57,963 bases of DNA, from the NCBI RefSeq assembly GCF_000455265.1, contig NZ_HG005139.1, positions 2,140,350 to 2,198,312 on the forward strand, in the 5' to 3' direction. Made by a program: the position numbers and the translations under genes. Positions within the stretch are counted from its first letter, which is position 1; each line of letters opens with the position of its first letter. Below the pieces are notes generated by a model that was not told where the DNA came from, made no database searches, and saw only the letters and a list, made by a program, of their open reading frames with translations. Shown piece after piece: positions 22,151-30,347 of this stretch. The stretch is from Paenibacillus antibioticophila (GTDB lineage: Bacteria; Bacillota; Bacilli; Paenibacillales; Paenibacillaceae).

Positions 22151-23725
22151 TCAATACACTTTCATCCTCTCCAACAGCTCCAGGCTTGCTACATCGCTCA
22201 TCATTTTTTTGCCGCTGCTGAACCCCCAATATTTGATCGGACGATACGGATAGTGCAGCATCAATAACACATTGCCGGACGAAAGACCTTGTTCGCGAAG
22301 GGTTGCTCGAATAGGACGAACATCGACTTGTATGGGCCGCGGCCGTTCCTCGGACTCGATCAGCAAGTGCAGCCGATTCCAGGCATGCTGAAGAGGATCC
22401 GCTTCAAATGGCGATTGATATACGAGCCGAACAGGCGAGTCGCCGACAGCGCTCCCAGTCCTTCCGATCATCTGAGCGGTCATCCTGTTGATCACATCTG
22501 TATCCCGCGGATTGGCTCCTTCCTCCAGCCAATAGGCATACAGCATCGGTGTTTGCTCCTGGCGAAGCAGGCCATAGAGATTACTGGAGGGCAGCAGGAC
22601 GAACGCCAGCATAAAAGCCGCGCTGATTTCCAACAAGATACGCCAGGGCCGCCGGAGATTAGCTTTTCCATACGACCGTTTGAGGAAGGCTGACACATGG
22701 CCGATACGGTGTCTGATTCCGGATGCCCCGGTCAACAACGGGAGTCCCGGCCCGCCGCTAAGTGATCCGCCACCGTTAAGCTCCCCCTGACGAACAAGCA
22801 GCAAGCCGTAGTTCAATCCCTCTTCACGCTCCAGTTGACGCAACACCCGCCAATCACAGCGGATTTCCAAATCCTCTTCAAATCGCTTAAGCGCCAGCCG
22901 AATCAAGGGGTTGAACCAATGAACGAGCCGCAGAAAGCGGGCCAGCAGGAACATGAGTATATCCTTCTGCTTATAATGCCATAGCTCATGGAGCAAAATG
23001 AGTCTCAGTTCATCTTTCCCGTAGAGTGTCATGCTCTCATAAGGCAACAGAATCACAGGACGAAACCAGCCATGCAAGGCCGGATAAGGAAGGGCCGAGC
23101 GCATCAGCCGAACCTGCCTGCGAACCTTGACCTCCTTACAGCAATCCTCCAGCAAAAGATCCAATTCATCGCTTTTAAAAGGCACAGACATTGCAATCCA
23201 TCTTCGGATGCCGCGGCTTTTCCAGTGCTGCCAGCACCACACGCCCGCTGCCCCTGTGATCCAGAGGATCGCCATGACCGTTTGCGACTGCATCATGCCG
23301 GTTTGAGCCTGCAGAGAACTTACAAGCTCCTGCTTCACCGCAGGCATCGGCACTTGCAGCTCCTGCCCGTTCTGATACATTCTCATTGGGCTGTAAGCCA
23401 TCCATTCCTTTTCCTGCGGAAGTAAATGATCTCGGAGCCCGTTCCATACCTTTCCCGCTTCAATCACCATTTTGCCTGCGCCGTACCGGGTATCATACAG
23501 ATACGGATCCGTCCAGTTCTCCAGACTGACTATTCCTGACCAGGAAATGGGCAGCAGAAGCTTCAAAAGGAGAATTGCCCATAGCCAGCACATGATCCGG
23601 GGACCCAGCTTCTTGGATCCAAAGCGGCGGATCAGAAGCAGTAGAACCGCGATAACCGTACCGGCTAGCGTTAGCTCCAATCCTTTCAGAAAAAGCATGG
23701 ACAACAGCATCGTCACCCCATTCAT
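22151..23725 (-). CDS. BlaR1/MecR1-like M56-family sensor metalloprotease
   Basis: This 524-residue membrane protein has four N-terminal hydrophobic segments and a cytoplasmic zinc-protease domain with HELWH at 246-250 (LLHELWHYKQKD). A further membrane segment near 355 precedes an extracellular C-terminal tail. The tail lacks the penicillin-binding transpeptidase domain of true BlaR1 (no Ser-x-x-Lys/Ser-x-Asn/Lys-Thr-Gly set seen). It therefore probably senses something other than beta-lactams directly. Its ATG overlaps the BlaI stop (ATGA), so the pair is translationally coupled. On signalling such proteases cleave or inactivate the BlaI repressor. Confidence 0.82.
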   Translation of the reverse strand: MNGVTMLLSMLFLKGLELTLAGTVIAVLLLLIRRFGSKKLGPRIMCWLWAILLLKLLLPISWSGIVSLENWTDPYLYDTRYGAGKMVIEAGKVWNGLRDHLLPQEKEWMAYSPMRMYQNGQELQVPMPAVKQELVSSLQAQTGMMQSQTVMAILWITGAAGVWCWQHWKSRGIRRWIAMSVPFKSDELDLLLEDCCKEVKVRRQVRLMRSALPYPALHGWFRPVILLPYESMTLYGKDELRLILLHELWHYKQKDILMFLLARFLRLVHWFNPLIRLALKRFEEDLEIRCDWRVLRQLEREEGLNYGLLLVRQGELNGGGSLSGGPGLPLLTGASGIRHRIGHVSAFLKRSYGKANLRRPWRILLEISAAFMLAFVLLPSSNLYGLLRQEQTPMLYAYWLEEGANPRDTDVINRMTAQMIGRTGSAVGDSPVRLVYQSPFEADPLQHAWNRLHLLIESEERPRPIQVDVRPIRATLREQGLSSGNVLLMLHYPYRPIKYWGFSSGKKMMSDVASLELLERMKVY

Positions 23726-24114
23726 TCCTCCTCGGCACTGGAGTTAAGCATCCGCCGGAGCTTCTCTGCCTCCGCTGCGGACAATTTCCCGTCCTGTAAA
23801 AATCCTGCCAGCAGGGAACTGCGGTCGCCCCCATAGTATAGATGAAGAAATTGCTGCCTCTCCTGTTGCAAATACTGCTCTTCATCAACCAGCGGCGTAT
23901 AGTAGTAAATTCGGCTGTCCTGCGCATCGACTTCATAACCGACAAACCCCTTCGCCACCAGGTTTCGCAAGAGGGTCTTCACAGTACGGAAATGCCAATC
24001 GGAATGCTTCGCAACCTGATCAACGACCCTGCTGGCCGGACAACGCCCTTCTCTCCACAGCACATTCATCACCACAAGCTCGGACCGGCTAATGCTCTTC
24101 TCTTTTCCTTTCAG
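23722..24114 (-). CDS. BlaI/MecI-family repressor with probable CTG start
   Basis: The visible frame carries the BlaI winged helix: ISRSELVVMNVLWREGRCP, RTVKTLLRNLVAKGFV and YYYTPLVDEEQYL. Family alignment requires the N-terminal KGKEKSISRSEL, which is encoded only if translation starts near 24114. There is no in-frame ATG/GTG/TTG there, but a CTG follows GGGAGGGG by 5 bases. Starting at the GTG at 24075 would delete helix 1. The product is about 130 residues. The repressor should bind the dyad at 24166-24183 and the identical one at 22088-22105. Confidence 0.8.
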   Translation of the reverse strand: MKGKEKSISRSELVVMNVLWREGRCPASRVVDQVAKHSDWHFRTVKTLLRNLVAKGFVGYEVDAQDSRIYYYTPLVDEEQYLQQERQQFLHLYYGGDRSSLLAGFLQDGKLSAAEAEKLRRMLNSSAEEE

Positions 24115-24165
24115 AAAATCCCCTCCCTGTATTCACGTCCCTGTCTGTTTTATCGGCATCTCATT

Positions 24166-24183
24166 AGACTATGTTTATAGTCT
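24166..24183. promoter_or_regulatory. BlaI-type operator, copy 2 (upstream of blaI-blaR1)
   Basis: AGACTATGTTTATAGTCT lies about 50 bp upstream of the BlaI-like gene. It is an 18-bp sequence identical to that at 22088-22105 and nothing else in the window. Confidence 0.7.
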
Positions 24184-24205
24184 TTTATAAATCTCCTCCC
24201 CTGAC

Positions 24206-24252
24206 AAAATAAAACGGCCTTCATCCCACCCAAAATCAGGACGAAAGCCGCC
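24206..24252 (-). terminator. Terminator after ypjB
   Basis: GGCTTTCGTCC pairs imperfectly with GGATGAAGGCC, followed by GTTTTATTTT on the minus strand, about 30 bp after the ypjB stop. Confidence 0.6.
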
Positions 24253-24281
24253 TTACTCATATAGGTTCATATACATTCCCT

Positions 24282-25169
24282 TCAAAACCGAAACCGATCC
24301 GCTCGCTCCGAAGGTCCGTGCACCGACTCGACATTCTGATAGGCTTGGTATTTACGCAATCCGGTGTAGACAAGCGCCAGCAGGATCCATCCGCCGATCA
24401 GCAGTGTCCAGGACCAGGGATTTCTGTATCCGGCAATCGGCAGAAAGACGGGATCTGCACCTTTACGCCCGAACAGTTCCTTCAAAGCGGCCTCGCCTTG
24501 CTCAAGCGAACGGCTGAGCGAAGCGTCATCCGCCGAGTTATCCTTGCTGATTTGACCCATGTAAGAGAGCCAGGAATCAAATTTATTCACTTCCGACGGC
24601 TGACGGCTGATGATCAGGGCAGGACGAACGATATCATAATGCGATTGCAGGGACAGAAAATATTCCCGCAGCACGGTTCGCTTTCCTTCCGCCCTGCTCT
24701 TGGTCATTCCAGCCAAATCGTCGGCTAGGACTTTATAATATTGCACCCATAGCGCCTTGTCCTGATGGGCGAGACTATTCACGGCGAGCCGCAGCTTGGC
24801 GGATGATCTTGCCCATGCTTCCGGATCTACGTTCACTTCCGCAAGTGTCCCGCGCGTATCCATAATCACTTCCGCCAGCGCATGAATTCCTTCGACGGAA
24901 GTCAAGCCTTGAAAAGACAGCCCCTCCAGCGAATCAATAAGCAACTCCATCTGCTTAGGGGCATCGGTCAGGTTAATATCCTGCATATCCCGGTACAATT
25001 TCTCGGTAATTTGCTCAAATTGCGCCAGCTTCTGCTCCCGCTCATTCCCTTTTGGCAAAGCGGTATTGTTCCCCTCTGCATGTGCAATAGCCGGACTCAG
25101 CCAGACGGCAAGCAGCAATAAACAGCATAGCAATAACAGAAGCCGCCGGTTTAACGCCAGTATTTTCAC
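24282..25169 (-). CDS. ypjB: YpjB-like sporulation-associated protein
   Basis: The GTG at 25169 (GGAGGG 7 nt upstream) is preferred over the longer frame. It yields a clean signal peptide: MKILALNRRLLLLLCCLLLL...AHAEG. The 295-residue product has a secreted helical domain and one C-terminal membrane segment (SWTLLIGGWILLALVYTGLRK). Its identity rests mainly on synteny with Bacillus, where qcrABC is followed by ypjA and ypjB, and on length and topology. YpjB is annotated as a sporulation protein of unknown mechanism. Confidence 0.72.
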   Translation of the reverse strand: MKILALNRRLLLLLCCLLLLAVWLSPAIAHAEGNNTALPKGNEREQKLAQFEQITEKLYRDMQDINLTDAPKQMELLIDSLEGLSFQGLTSVEGIHALAEVIMDTRGTLAEVNVDPEAWARSSAKLRLAVNSLAHQDKALWVQYYKVLADDLAGMTKSRAEGKRTVLREYFLSLQSHYDIVRPALIISRQPSEVNKFDSWLSYMGQISKDNSADDASLSRSLEQGEAALKELFGRKGADPVFLPIAGYRNPWSWTLLIGGWILLALVYTGLRKYQAYQNVESVHGPSERADRFRF

Positions 25170-25265
25170 GGACAATCCCTCCTTTACCACATGGTATGGC
25201 GGGTTGTCCCTGCATAGAACCAATTTTGTCCGTGATGATAGACATAATGTCAAGGCAGACAGAAA

Positions 25266-25922
25266 TTATGCGGATTCCGGCTGCGGCTCCGGCGCTCCGT
25301 TTCGTCGCCCGTATTTCAAGGCGAGCCAACCGGCACCTATGCTTGCCAGCGTTAACAGCACGGTGAATACGGCGACAGCCGGGACATAGTCCCACAATGG
25401 TCTGGGCAGCCAAGGATAGACGCCAAAACCGTAATCGACAGTATCATTAAGCAAGGTCCAGGCTCCGGCAATGACGAGCATAACAGACCGCAAGCTGAAC
25501 AGCCGGACGAACAGCAGGGCTTCAACAGCCATCGCCAAATGGGATGCTACAAGCATCCAATCCTGCCACACCAGCGAATCTCCCATGGCCGCACCAGCAA
25601 AGATCATGCTTACCGCCCAGATCCCGTACTTCACGCTAGTTACGACCGCCAAGCCCTCAATCAAGCCGCGCAGAAAGCGGAACCGGCCTAATAGGTTCGG
25701 CAACAGCAGGAACAGTAGAGATACGGTAAAAAATAAACTGGCAGTCGGGCTGTCCGGAACGAAGATAAGTTGCCACATTGGATGGTTGTCCCAGGTATAA
25801 CGAAGCTGGGACTCATACCAGACATAACCGTAGATCGTGCCAAGCAGATTGCACACGAACAACGTCCACAGAATCGGGCGCGAAGCCAGAAAAGAACGGC
25901 TCCAGAAAAATGACAGCTTCAA
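25266..25922 (-). CDS. ypjA: DUF1405 membrane protein YpjA
   Basis: This 218-residue protein has about six hydrophobic segments: ILWTLFVCNLLGTIYGYVWY at the N-terminus, a central SVKYGIWAVSMIFAG, and HLAMAVEALLFVRLF. This is the DUF1405 pattern. It lies between qcrC and ypjB as in Bacillus subtilis. Function unknown. A terminator separates it from qcrC, so it may be transcribed apart from the bc complex. Confidence 0.78.
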   Translation of the reverse strand: MKLSFFWSRSFLASRPILWTLFVCNLLGTIYGYVWYESQLRYTWDNHPMWQLIFVPDSPTASLFFTVSLLFLLLPNLLGRFRFLRGLIEGLAVVTSVKYGIWAVSMIFAGAAMGDSLVWQDWMLVASHLAMAVEALLFVRLFSLRSVMLVIAGAWTLLNDTVDYGFGVYPWLPRPLWDYVPAVAVFTVLLTLASIGAGWLALKYGRRNGAPEPQPESA

Positions 25923-25947
25923 GATGTATTCCTCTTTCCTTATATAA

Positions 25948-25979
25948 ATGAAAAACCTGACCGTTACCGATCAGGTTTT
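25948..25979 (-). terminator. Terminator of the qcrABC operon
   Basis: AAAACCTGA (25952-25960) pairs with TCAGGTTTT (25971-25979), directly after the qcrC stop, with T-rich sequence on the minus strand. Confidence 0.75.
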
Positions 25980-25988
25980 CTGTTCCTT

Positions 25989-26873
25989 CTATTCTACTGC
26001 TTCCGCCTTTTGCTTCGCAAGCCATTCGGCTAAATGATCGACATCCTCGTCGGTTAAGCCTGCATTCATCGCCGCCGTATACATCTCCGGCATCTTCCCG
26101 TTGTACCCTTCCTTGATTATGGCAAGGATAGCTTCTTTATCATGCTTGTCACCGATACCCCTCAGTGAAGGGCCGCCCGAGCCCTTCAGGTCTGCGCCAT
26201 GGCAGCTGATACAAGTTGCCTTGGTATAGAACTCCATTGCCGGATCATCCTTATCAACAATGGCGATCTCGGCCTGCGGCTCACTGCCTGCCGGAGGAAG
26301 TCCGGCGAGGCGATTCTCAAGCGCCTGCTCCTCACGCTGGATATGCTCGGGCTCAACGCCCGCTTTTTCCAATTCGTGCTTATAGTGCGTCCATGCAAAA
26401 TTCGTCAAATAAACGAGGGATGCCAGAGACAGGAACATCAGCGCTGAAGCAATCGGCCGCTTATAGAAGCGGCGTTCCTTGCTGGTATCCAGGAACGGAG
26501 CCAGCAGCAAAGCACCGAATGCAACCGTCGGAATACCTATCGTTCCTAAGATAACATAGTTGCCTGAGGCATACGGATATTTCAAATATTGATACAGAAA
26601 CAGGAAGTACCAGTCCGGCATCGGAATGACCGAAGCGCTCGGGTCCGCAGGGAATCCTAACGGCGCCGGCTCCGAAATGGTCAACACGAGAAATCCGACA
26701 AGCACCACGACGCCGACCATCCACTCCTTGAGCAGAAAGTTCGGAATAAATGCCTCGGATTTGCCGGGATAAGCCGTATAATCAGGAGGCGTAACGAATC
26801 CGTTGCCCCTTCTGACCCGGGAATCGCCGACGAATACAACCTTTTCCTGCTTGGACTTGTCATTATGAGCCAT
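25989..26873 (-). CDS. qcrC: Menaquinol-cytochrome c reductase cytochrome b/c subunit QcrC
   Basis: The 294-residue fusion has an N-terminal cytochrome-b C-terminal-like part with three hydrophobic helices and the PMPDWYFLFLYQYLKYP motif. A c-type cytochrome domain follows, with the heme site CISCHG near residue 222 and a C-terminal axial Met (NGKMPEMYTAAM). This b/c fusion is typical of Bacillus-type bc complexes. It is the last gene of qcrA-qcrB-qcrC and completes electron transfer from menaquinol to cytochrome c in the membrane. Confidence 0.93.
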   Translation of the reverse strand: MAHNDKSKQEKVVFVGDSRVRRGNGFVTPPDYTAYPGKSEAFIPNFLLKEWMVGVVVLVGFLVLTISEPAPLGFPADPSASVIPMPDWYFLFLYQYLKYPYASGNYVILGTIGIPTVAFGALLLAPFLDTSKERRFYKRPIASALMFLSLASLVYLTNFAWTHYKHELEKAGVEPEHIQREEQALENRLAGLPPAGSEPQAEIAIVDKDDPAMEFYTKATCISCHGADLKGSGGPSLRGIGDKHDKEAILAIIKEGYNGKMPEMYTAAMNAGLTDEDVDHLAEWLAKQKAEAVE

Positions 26874-26956
26874 ATTTATTGCCTCCCTTCTCTTCTAGAG
26901 GTTGAACACGCACTTCTATCGTTCTAAGTCCATACTTCCCGAATACAAGGGTTGGC

Positions 26957-27628
26957 CTAGAGCGGGCCCGATATTCCTTGTCTGCGGATCATAATAAAGT
27001 GTCCTACCAGCAGGATCAGCAGTACGGCAGGAAGGAAGAACACATGAATGGCAAAAAAGCGAGTCAGAGTCTCGGCTCCGACAATCGTTCCGCCTTGCAG
27101 CAGCTCCTTCATCACCGGTCCTAACACCGGAATCGAATTGGCGATTTCGAGCGTGACCTTGGTAGCGAAATACGCCTTGTTATCCCATGGAAGCAGATAA
27201 CCGGTCAGCCCCAGCCCGATCATGACGAAGAAAATCAGCATCCCAACCACCCAGTTCATCTCCCGAGGCGCCTTGTAGGAGCCTGTGAAGAAGACACGAA
27301 GCGTATGCAGGAACATCATGACAATGACCAGACTTGCCCCCCAGTGGTGCATGCCGCGCACGATTTGTCCGAAGGCAACCTGGGTTTGCAGGTATTCGAC
27401 ACTTTTGTAAGCGTTAATAATATCCGGGACATAATACATCGTCAGGAACATCCCGGACAAGATTTGAATCACGGTGATAAAAAACGTCAGGCCGCCGAAA
27501 CAGTATACGAATGCGGAGAAATGGTGCGCCGGGTTGACATGCTCCGGTACCTCATGATCCGCAACGTCTCTCCAGATCGGCGTAATATCGAGACGTTCAT
27601 CAATCCAGTCGTACACATTTTTAAACAT
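26957..27628 (-). CDS. qcrB: Menaquinol-cytochrome c reductase cytochrome b6-type subunit QcrB
   Basis: I choose the ATG at 27628 (MFKNVYDWIDERLDITPIWR), with GGAGG about 11 nt upstream; the longer frame would overlap qcrA. The 223-residue product has four membrane helices with paired heme histidines in RGMHHWGASLVIVMMFLHTLR and RFFAIHVFFLPAVLL. These are the b-heme ligands of cytochrome b6-type subunits. It works with QcrA and QcrC, its neighbours. Confidence 0.93.
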   Translation of the reverse strand: MFKNVYDWIDERLDITPIWRDVADHEVPEHVNPAHHFSAFVYCFGGLTFFITVIQILSGMFLTMYYVPDIINAYKSVEYLQTQVAFGQIVRGMHHWGASLVIVMMFLHTLRVFFTGSYKAPREMNWVVGMLIFFVMIGLGLTGYLLPWDNKAYFATKVTLEIANSIPVLGPVMKELLQGGTIVGAETLTRFFAIHVFFLPAVLLILLVGHFIMIRRQGISGPL

Positions 27629-27644
27629 CAGGATTTGCGCCTCC

Positions 27645-28187
27645 TTAAGATACAATCGTGTTCGGAACGATCTCGCCGAGATATACCCAATCATCCTTAA
27701 TCATGACCTTATACTCGTCGAGCGGCTTGGAAGCAACGGCCAGTTGCTTGCCCTCCTTCGTATAATGCGCTCCGTGGCAAGGGCAATGGTATTGGTCCGG
27801 AAAATTGCTGTTGCTGTTCCAGCCAACCGTGCATCCGAGATGCTTACAAATCGGTGAAAGCGCATAAATATTTCCGCTCTCATCTTTGCGAATCCAGGCA
27901 ACCAGGTTCGCTGTGCTTAAGTACCATCCGTCTTGCTGCTTTAATTCAAAGTGGAACTCCTGCGGTTCATTCGTAATTTTGCTGACCTCGGCCACTTTTA
28001 CGAAAGCGCCTTCTCCTTTATCCCGGAGGATCGGGTCTACGGCAAACCGGACCATTGGAAGCGTAACGCCTGCCACCATAAAGGCGGTGGCGCCTCCCAA
28101 GGTGTATGTAAGAAACTGCCGTCTGGACATTTCCTTACGGACAGGCGGTTTGTGCGATGATTCGTGTTCCTCGTGCTGATGGCTCAT
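27645..28187 (-). CDS. qcrA: Rieske iron-sulfur subunit QcrA
   Basis: This 180-residue protein has a twin-arginine-like start (MSRRQFLTYTLGGATAF) and one N-terminal membrane anchor. The 2Fe-2S ligands are in CKHLGC (Cys114, His116) and CPCHG (Cys135, His138), with the disulfide cysteines Cys119 and Cys137. It transfers electrons from menaquinol to the c-type heme of QcrC. It is the first gene of the qcr operon. The 180-bp gap upstream holds its promoter, which I could not fix. Confidence 0.94.
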   Translation of the reverse strand: MSHQHEEHESSHKPPVRKEMSRRQFLTYTLGGATAFMVAGVTLPMVRFAVDPILRDKGEGAFVKVAEVSKITNEPQEFHFELKQQDGWYLSTANLVAWIRKDESGNIYALSPICKHLGCTVGWNSNSNFPDQYHCPCHGAHYTKEGKQLAVASKPLDEYKVMIKDDWVYLGEIVPNTIVS

Positions 28188-28367
28188 ACTCTCTTCAACC
28201 CCCTTTACACGCTAAAATGCCGCTGTCTTCAATGACAAATATCACATTATTATAGAAGTCATATTTATAATATATTAGCGCATTTGGACCGTCAAGAATT
28301 TGACACAACTTTTCCATCATTCGGGAGTTTCGATCTATGTAAAAGTCAAAATTTTGTCACAATTATT

Positions 28368-28799
28368 CTATTTTCCCTCTTGCCATAATCTGAGAATTTG
28401 TTCTTGGACTGCCGGATTCTGTGATTTATGTTGACCTGCAGATTTGGCATACCGCTGCGGTGTCACAATCAAATTTACCCCTGACAGCAGCTCCTCGTTC
28501 AATTCCTCTACTGCCGAAGCCACGATGACATAGATGAATCCGGCTTGCCTTACGCCCTGTATGATCCTGTTGATCTGGTCTGCCGCTTCAGCACCGCCAT
28601 ATTGGACAGCCGGGTAAGTTACCACTCTTCCTTGAAAAGGAGACTCGATCCAGTCCATGACATCACGCAGCAGCTCCAGTCGTTCCGCAGCCTCGTGGGG
28701 CGCTTCGCTTCCGGTTAACCCAGTTACCGGGAGAAGACAGGTATCGAAGAATTTCTTCATTTCATCCCAGGTCTCCGCTTCAAACTCGCTGAACTTCAT
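28368..28799 (-). CDS. ypiF: DUF2487 protein YpiF
   Basis: The ATG at 28799 (MKFSEFEAETWDEMKKFFDT) has GGAGG 7 nt upstream. The 143-residue cytoplasmic protein matches the YpiF position between ypiB and qcrA in Bacillus and the DUF2487 pattern (CLLPVTGLTGSEAPHEA..., YPAVQYG). Its function is unknown. A strong terminator separates it from ypiB. Confidence 0.75.
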   Translation of the reverse strand: MKFSEFEAETWDEMKKFFDTCLLPVTGLTGSEAPHEAAERLELLRDVMDWIESPFQGRVVTYPAVQYGGAEAADQINRIIQGVRQAGFIYVIVASAVEELNEELLSGVNLIVTPQRYAKSAGQHKSQNPAVQEQILRLWQEGK

Positions 28800-28865
28800 T
28801 ACATCTGCCTCCTTCTTTTTCGTACCTATTATATACATGTTTCTGCCGTTGACAAGTTCGAGTGA

Positions 28866-28898
28866 CAAAAAAAAGAAATGCCGTCATGGCATTTCTTT
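28866..28898 (-). terminator. Terminator of ypiB
   Basis: AAAGAAATGCC (28872-28882) pairs perfectly with GGCATTTCTTT (28888-28898), with a long T-run on the minus strand. It overlaps the ypiB stop codon. Confidence 0.8.
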
Positions 28899-29088
28899 AT
28901 TTTTTCAACATTCTCAGTTCTTCCGTCAAGAGACGAAACGCCGTCTCGTCGCCTTGGGCTAGCGCATTGTCGATCTCGCAATAAATTTGCTCCGAACGGT
29001 GTTTGCGCAAAGCCTCGTCCCAGACCATTTCCGCGGCCAAACTGAGCATTGCTTCGTAAGTCACCTTCATCTGATCCATAGGATGCAC
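28897..29088 (-). CDS. ypiB: IDEAL-domain protein YpiB-like (short)
   Basis: This 63-residue protein (MHPMDQMKVTYEAMLSLA...) is dominated by an IDEAL-type segment, QIYCEIDNALAQGDETAFRLL. Bacillus YpiB is longer (UPF0302 plus IDEAL), so only the C-terminal domain is represented. The symbol is positional. The location directly upstream of ypiF and qcrA supports it. Confidence 0.65.
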   Translation of the reverse strand: MHPMDQMKVTYEAMLSLAAEMVWDEALRKHRSEQIYCEIDNALAQGDETAFRLLTEELRMLKK

Positions 29089-29137
29089 CTCCAGCGCATA
29101 AATAGGAGTGATTATTTTGCCGAGATCTGATTGTCTG

Positions 29138-30226
29138 CTACTCTTTGGTCAGCTTATGTACGGCCGTTCTGCCAAAGGGAGTCGTCTGGATATACTTCTC
29201 TCCTTGACCGTTATCACCGATTCTTACCATGCCGAGATGCAGCAGCATCCGGATGATACGTTCTTCAAAGATGGATTCTGATGAATCGTAGAAAAAAGGC
29301 TTGATCAAGGGCGACAAATTGCTGAACAGCGAAGCGAGCGACACCCATTCCCGGCAGCAGTGCAGCGTCCAGTAGACTAAAGAGAGCAGGTTTGGAATCG
29401 GCCCTTTATAGAGTCTTAACCAAAACAGGACAAACTGCATCATGGGTTCTCTGCGTTCCTCTAGCAGATAGGACTCTCCCGCAGAGGTAAGGGTTAGCGA
29501 AGCCGGGTTCTCCTGAATCAAGCGGGATTGGGTGGCATAATCGTACAGCAGCGACATTCGGTTGGGGTAATCCTTGAAGTGCCGGCCATACCCGAACCGC
29601 CAGCCTTTACCCACCAGCGGCTCGGCAACGTGAAGTGTATCCAGCAACTGCTGCTGGTTTCTTCGGTACATGACGCCCTCATTATTGAGCGGGATCTCAT
29701 GATCCCGAATATACCTCAGCAGCAGCAAGAGATCCTCGCTAAGCAGGTCCGGCTCCTCCCGGTAGATGGACGGCTCCTCCCCCAGAGGAATCATGCCGGA
29801 GGCGAATCTTCGCTCCAATACCTCTCTGAAGCGCCGCTTCAAGTCCTCAGGAACCTCATACAAGTAACGGGTGTTCTGGGTCATCCCCTGGAATAGCCAG
29901 CCCCGCTGACGGAACCGGGATATAACTTCCCTCGGGTTCTCCTTCTCCCTTGCATCGTCCGTAAACCGTGAATGCTGTGCACAGGCGACCAGCTCCTCCA
30001 GACTGAAATGCCGGCGGCCGTCAAAGAGCAGCGCATTCAGGAAGCGCAAATCTTCCATGCTCATGTCCTCAACGTTTTGCTCCAGAAATTCCCTTCTCCC
30101 GATCCTCTGCAGGATAGACTGGATAAGCTCATGCTTCGAATTCCCGTTGCAATCGCACTGGTAATGGTTCGCTATTCTGCTAAGCTGACCGATGTCGGCA
30201 TAGGTAAGCATATCTGCCAGATTCAT
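29138..30226 (-). CDS. Helicase-associated-like protein of unknown function
   Basis: This 362-residue soluble protein consists of consecutive winged-helix-like segments. It begins MNLADMLTYADIGQLSRIAN and includes NSKHELIQSILQRIG and LTSAGESYLLEE. The pattern resembles the Helicase_C_3/WYL-associated proteins found singly in Bacillota, but I cannot see a helicase motif or nuclease residues. It stands alone between ypiB and the ABC module, with a terminator upstream. Function not assigned. Confidence 0.5.
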   Translation of the reverse strand: MNLADMLTYADIGQLSRIANHYQCDCNGNSKHELIQSILQRIGRREFLEQNVEDMSMEDLRFLNALLFDGRRHFSLEELVACAQHSRFTDDAREKENPREVISRFRQRGWLFQGMTQNTRYLYEVPEDLKRRFREVLERRFASGMIPLGEEPSIYREEPDLLSEDLLLLLRYIRDHEIPLNNEGVMYRRNQQQLLDTLHVAEPLVGKGWRFGYGRHFKDYPNRMSLLYDYATQSRLIQENPASLTLTSAGESYLLEERREPMMQFVLFWLRLYKGPIPNLLSLVYWTLHCCREWVSLASLFSNLSPLIKPFFYDSSESIFEERIIRMLLHLGMVRIGDNGQGEKYIQTTPFGRTAVHKLTKE

Positions 30227-30296
30227 AACATCCCGCCTCGCCGTTTTACTACCATTATGGGAAGATTTCTGAACTTTATTCGAGGACAGTCAAAAA

Positions 30297-30322
30297 AATA
30301 ACCCGGCAATTGCCGGGTTATT
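30297..30322 (-). terminator. Perfect-palindrome terminator of the ABC/two-component operon
   Basis: AATAACCCGG-CAATTG-CCGGGTTATT is fully palindromic, followed on the minus strand by a T-run. It lies 26 bp after the permease stop. Confidence 0.78.
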
Positions 30323-30347
30323 TCGCGGGACTAGCCTATTTTCTCTA

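Noticed and set aside
22151..23725. True beta-lactam sensor BlaR1
   Set aside because: The extracellular part is too short and lacks the penicillin-binding motifs, so I only call it BlaR1/MecR1-like.
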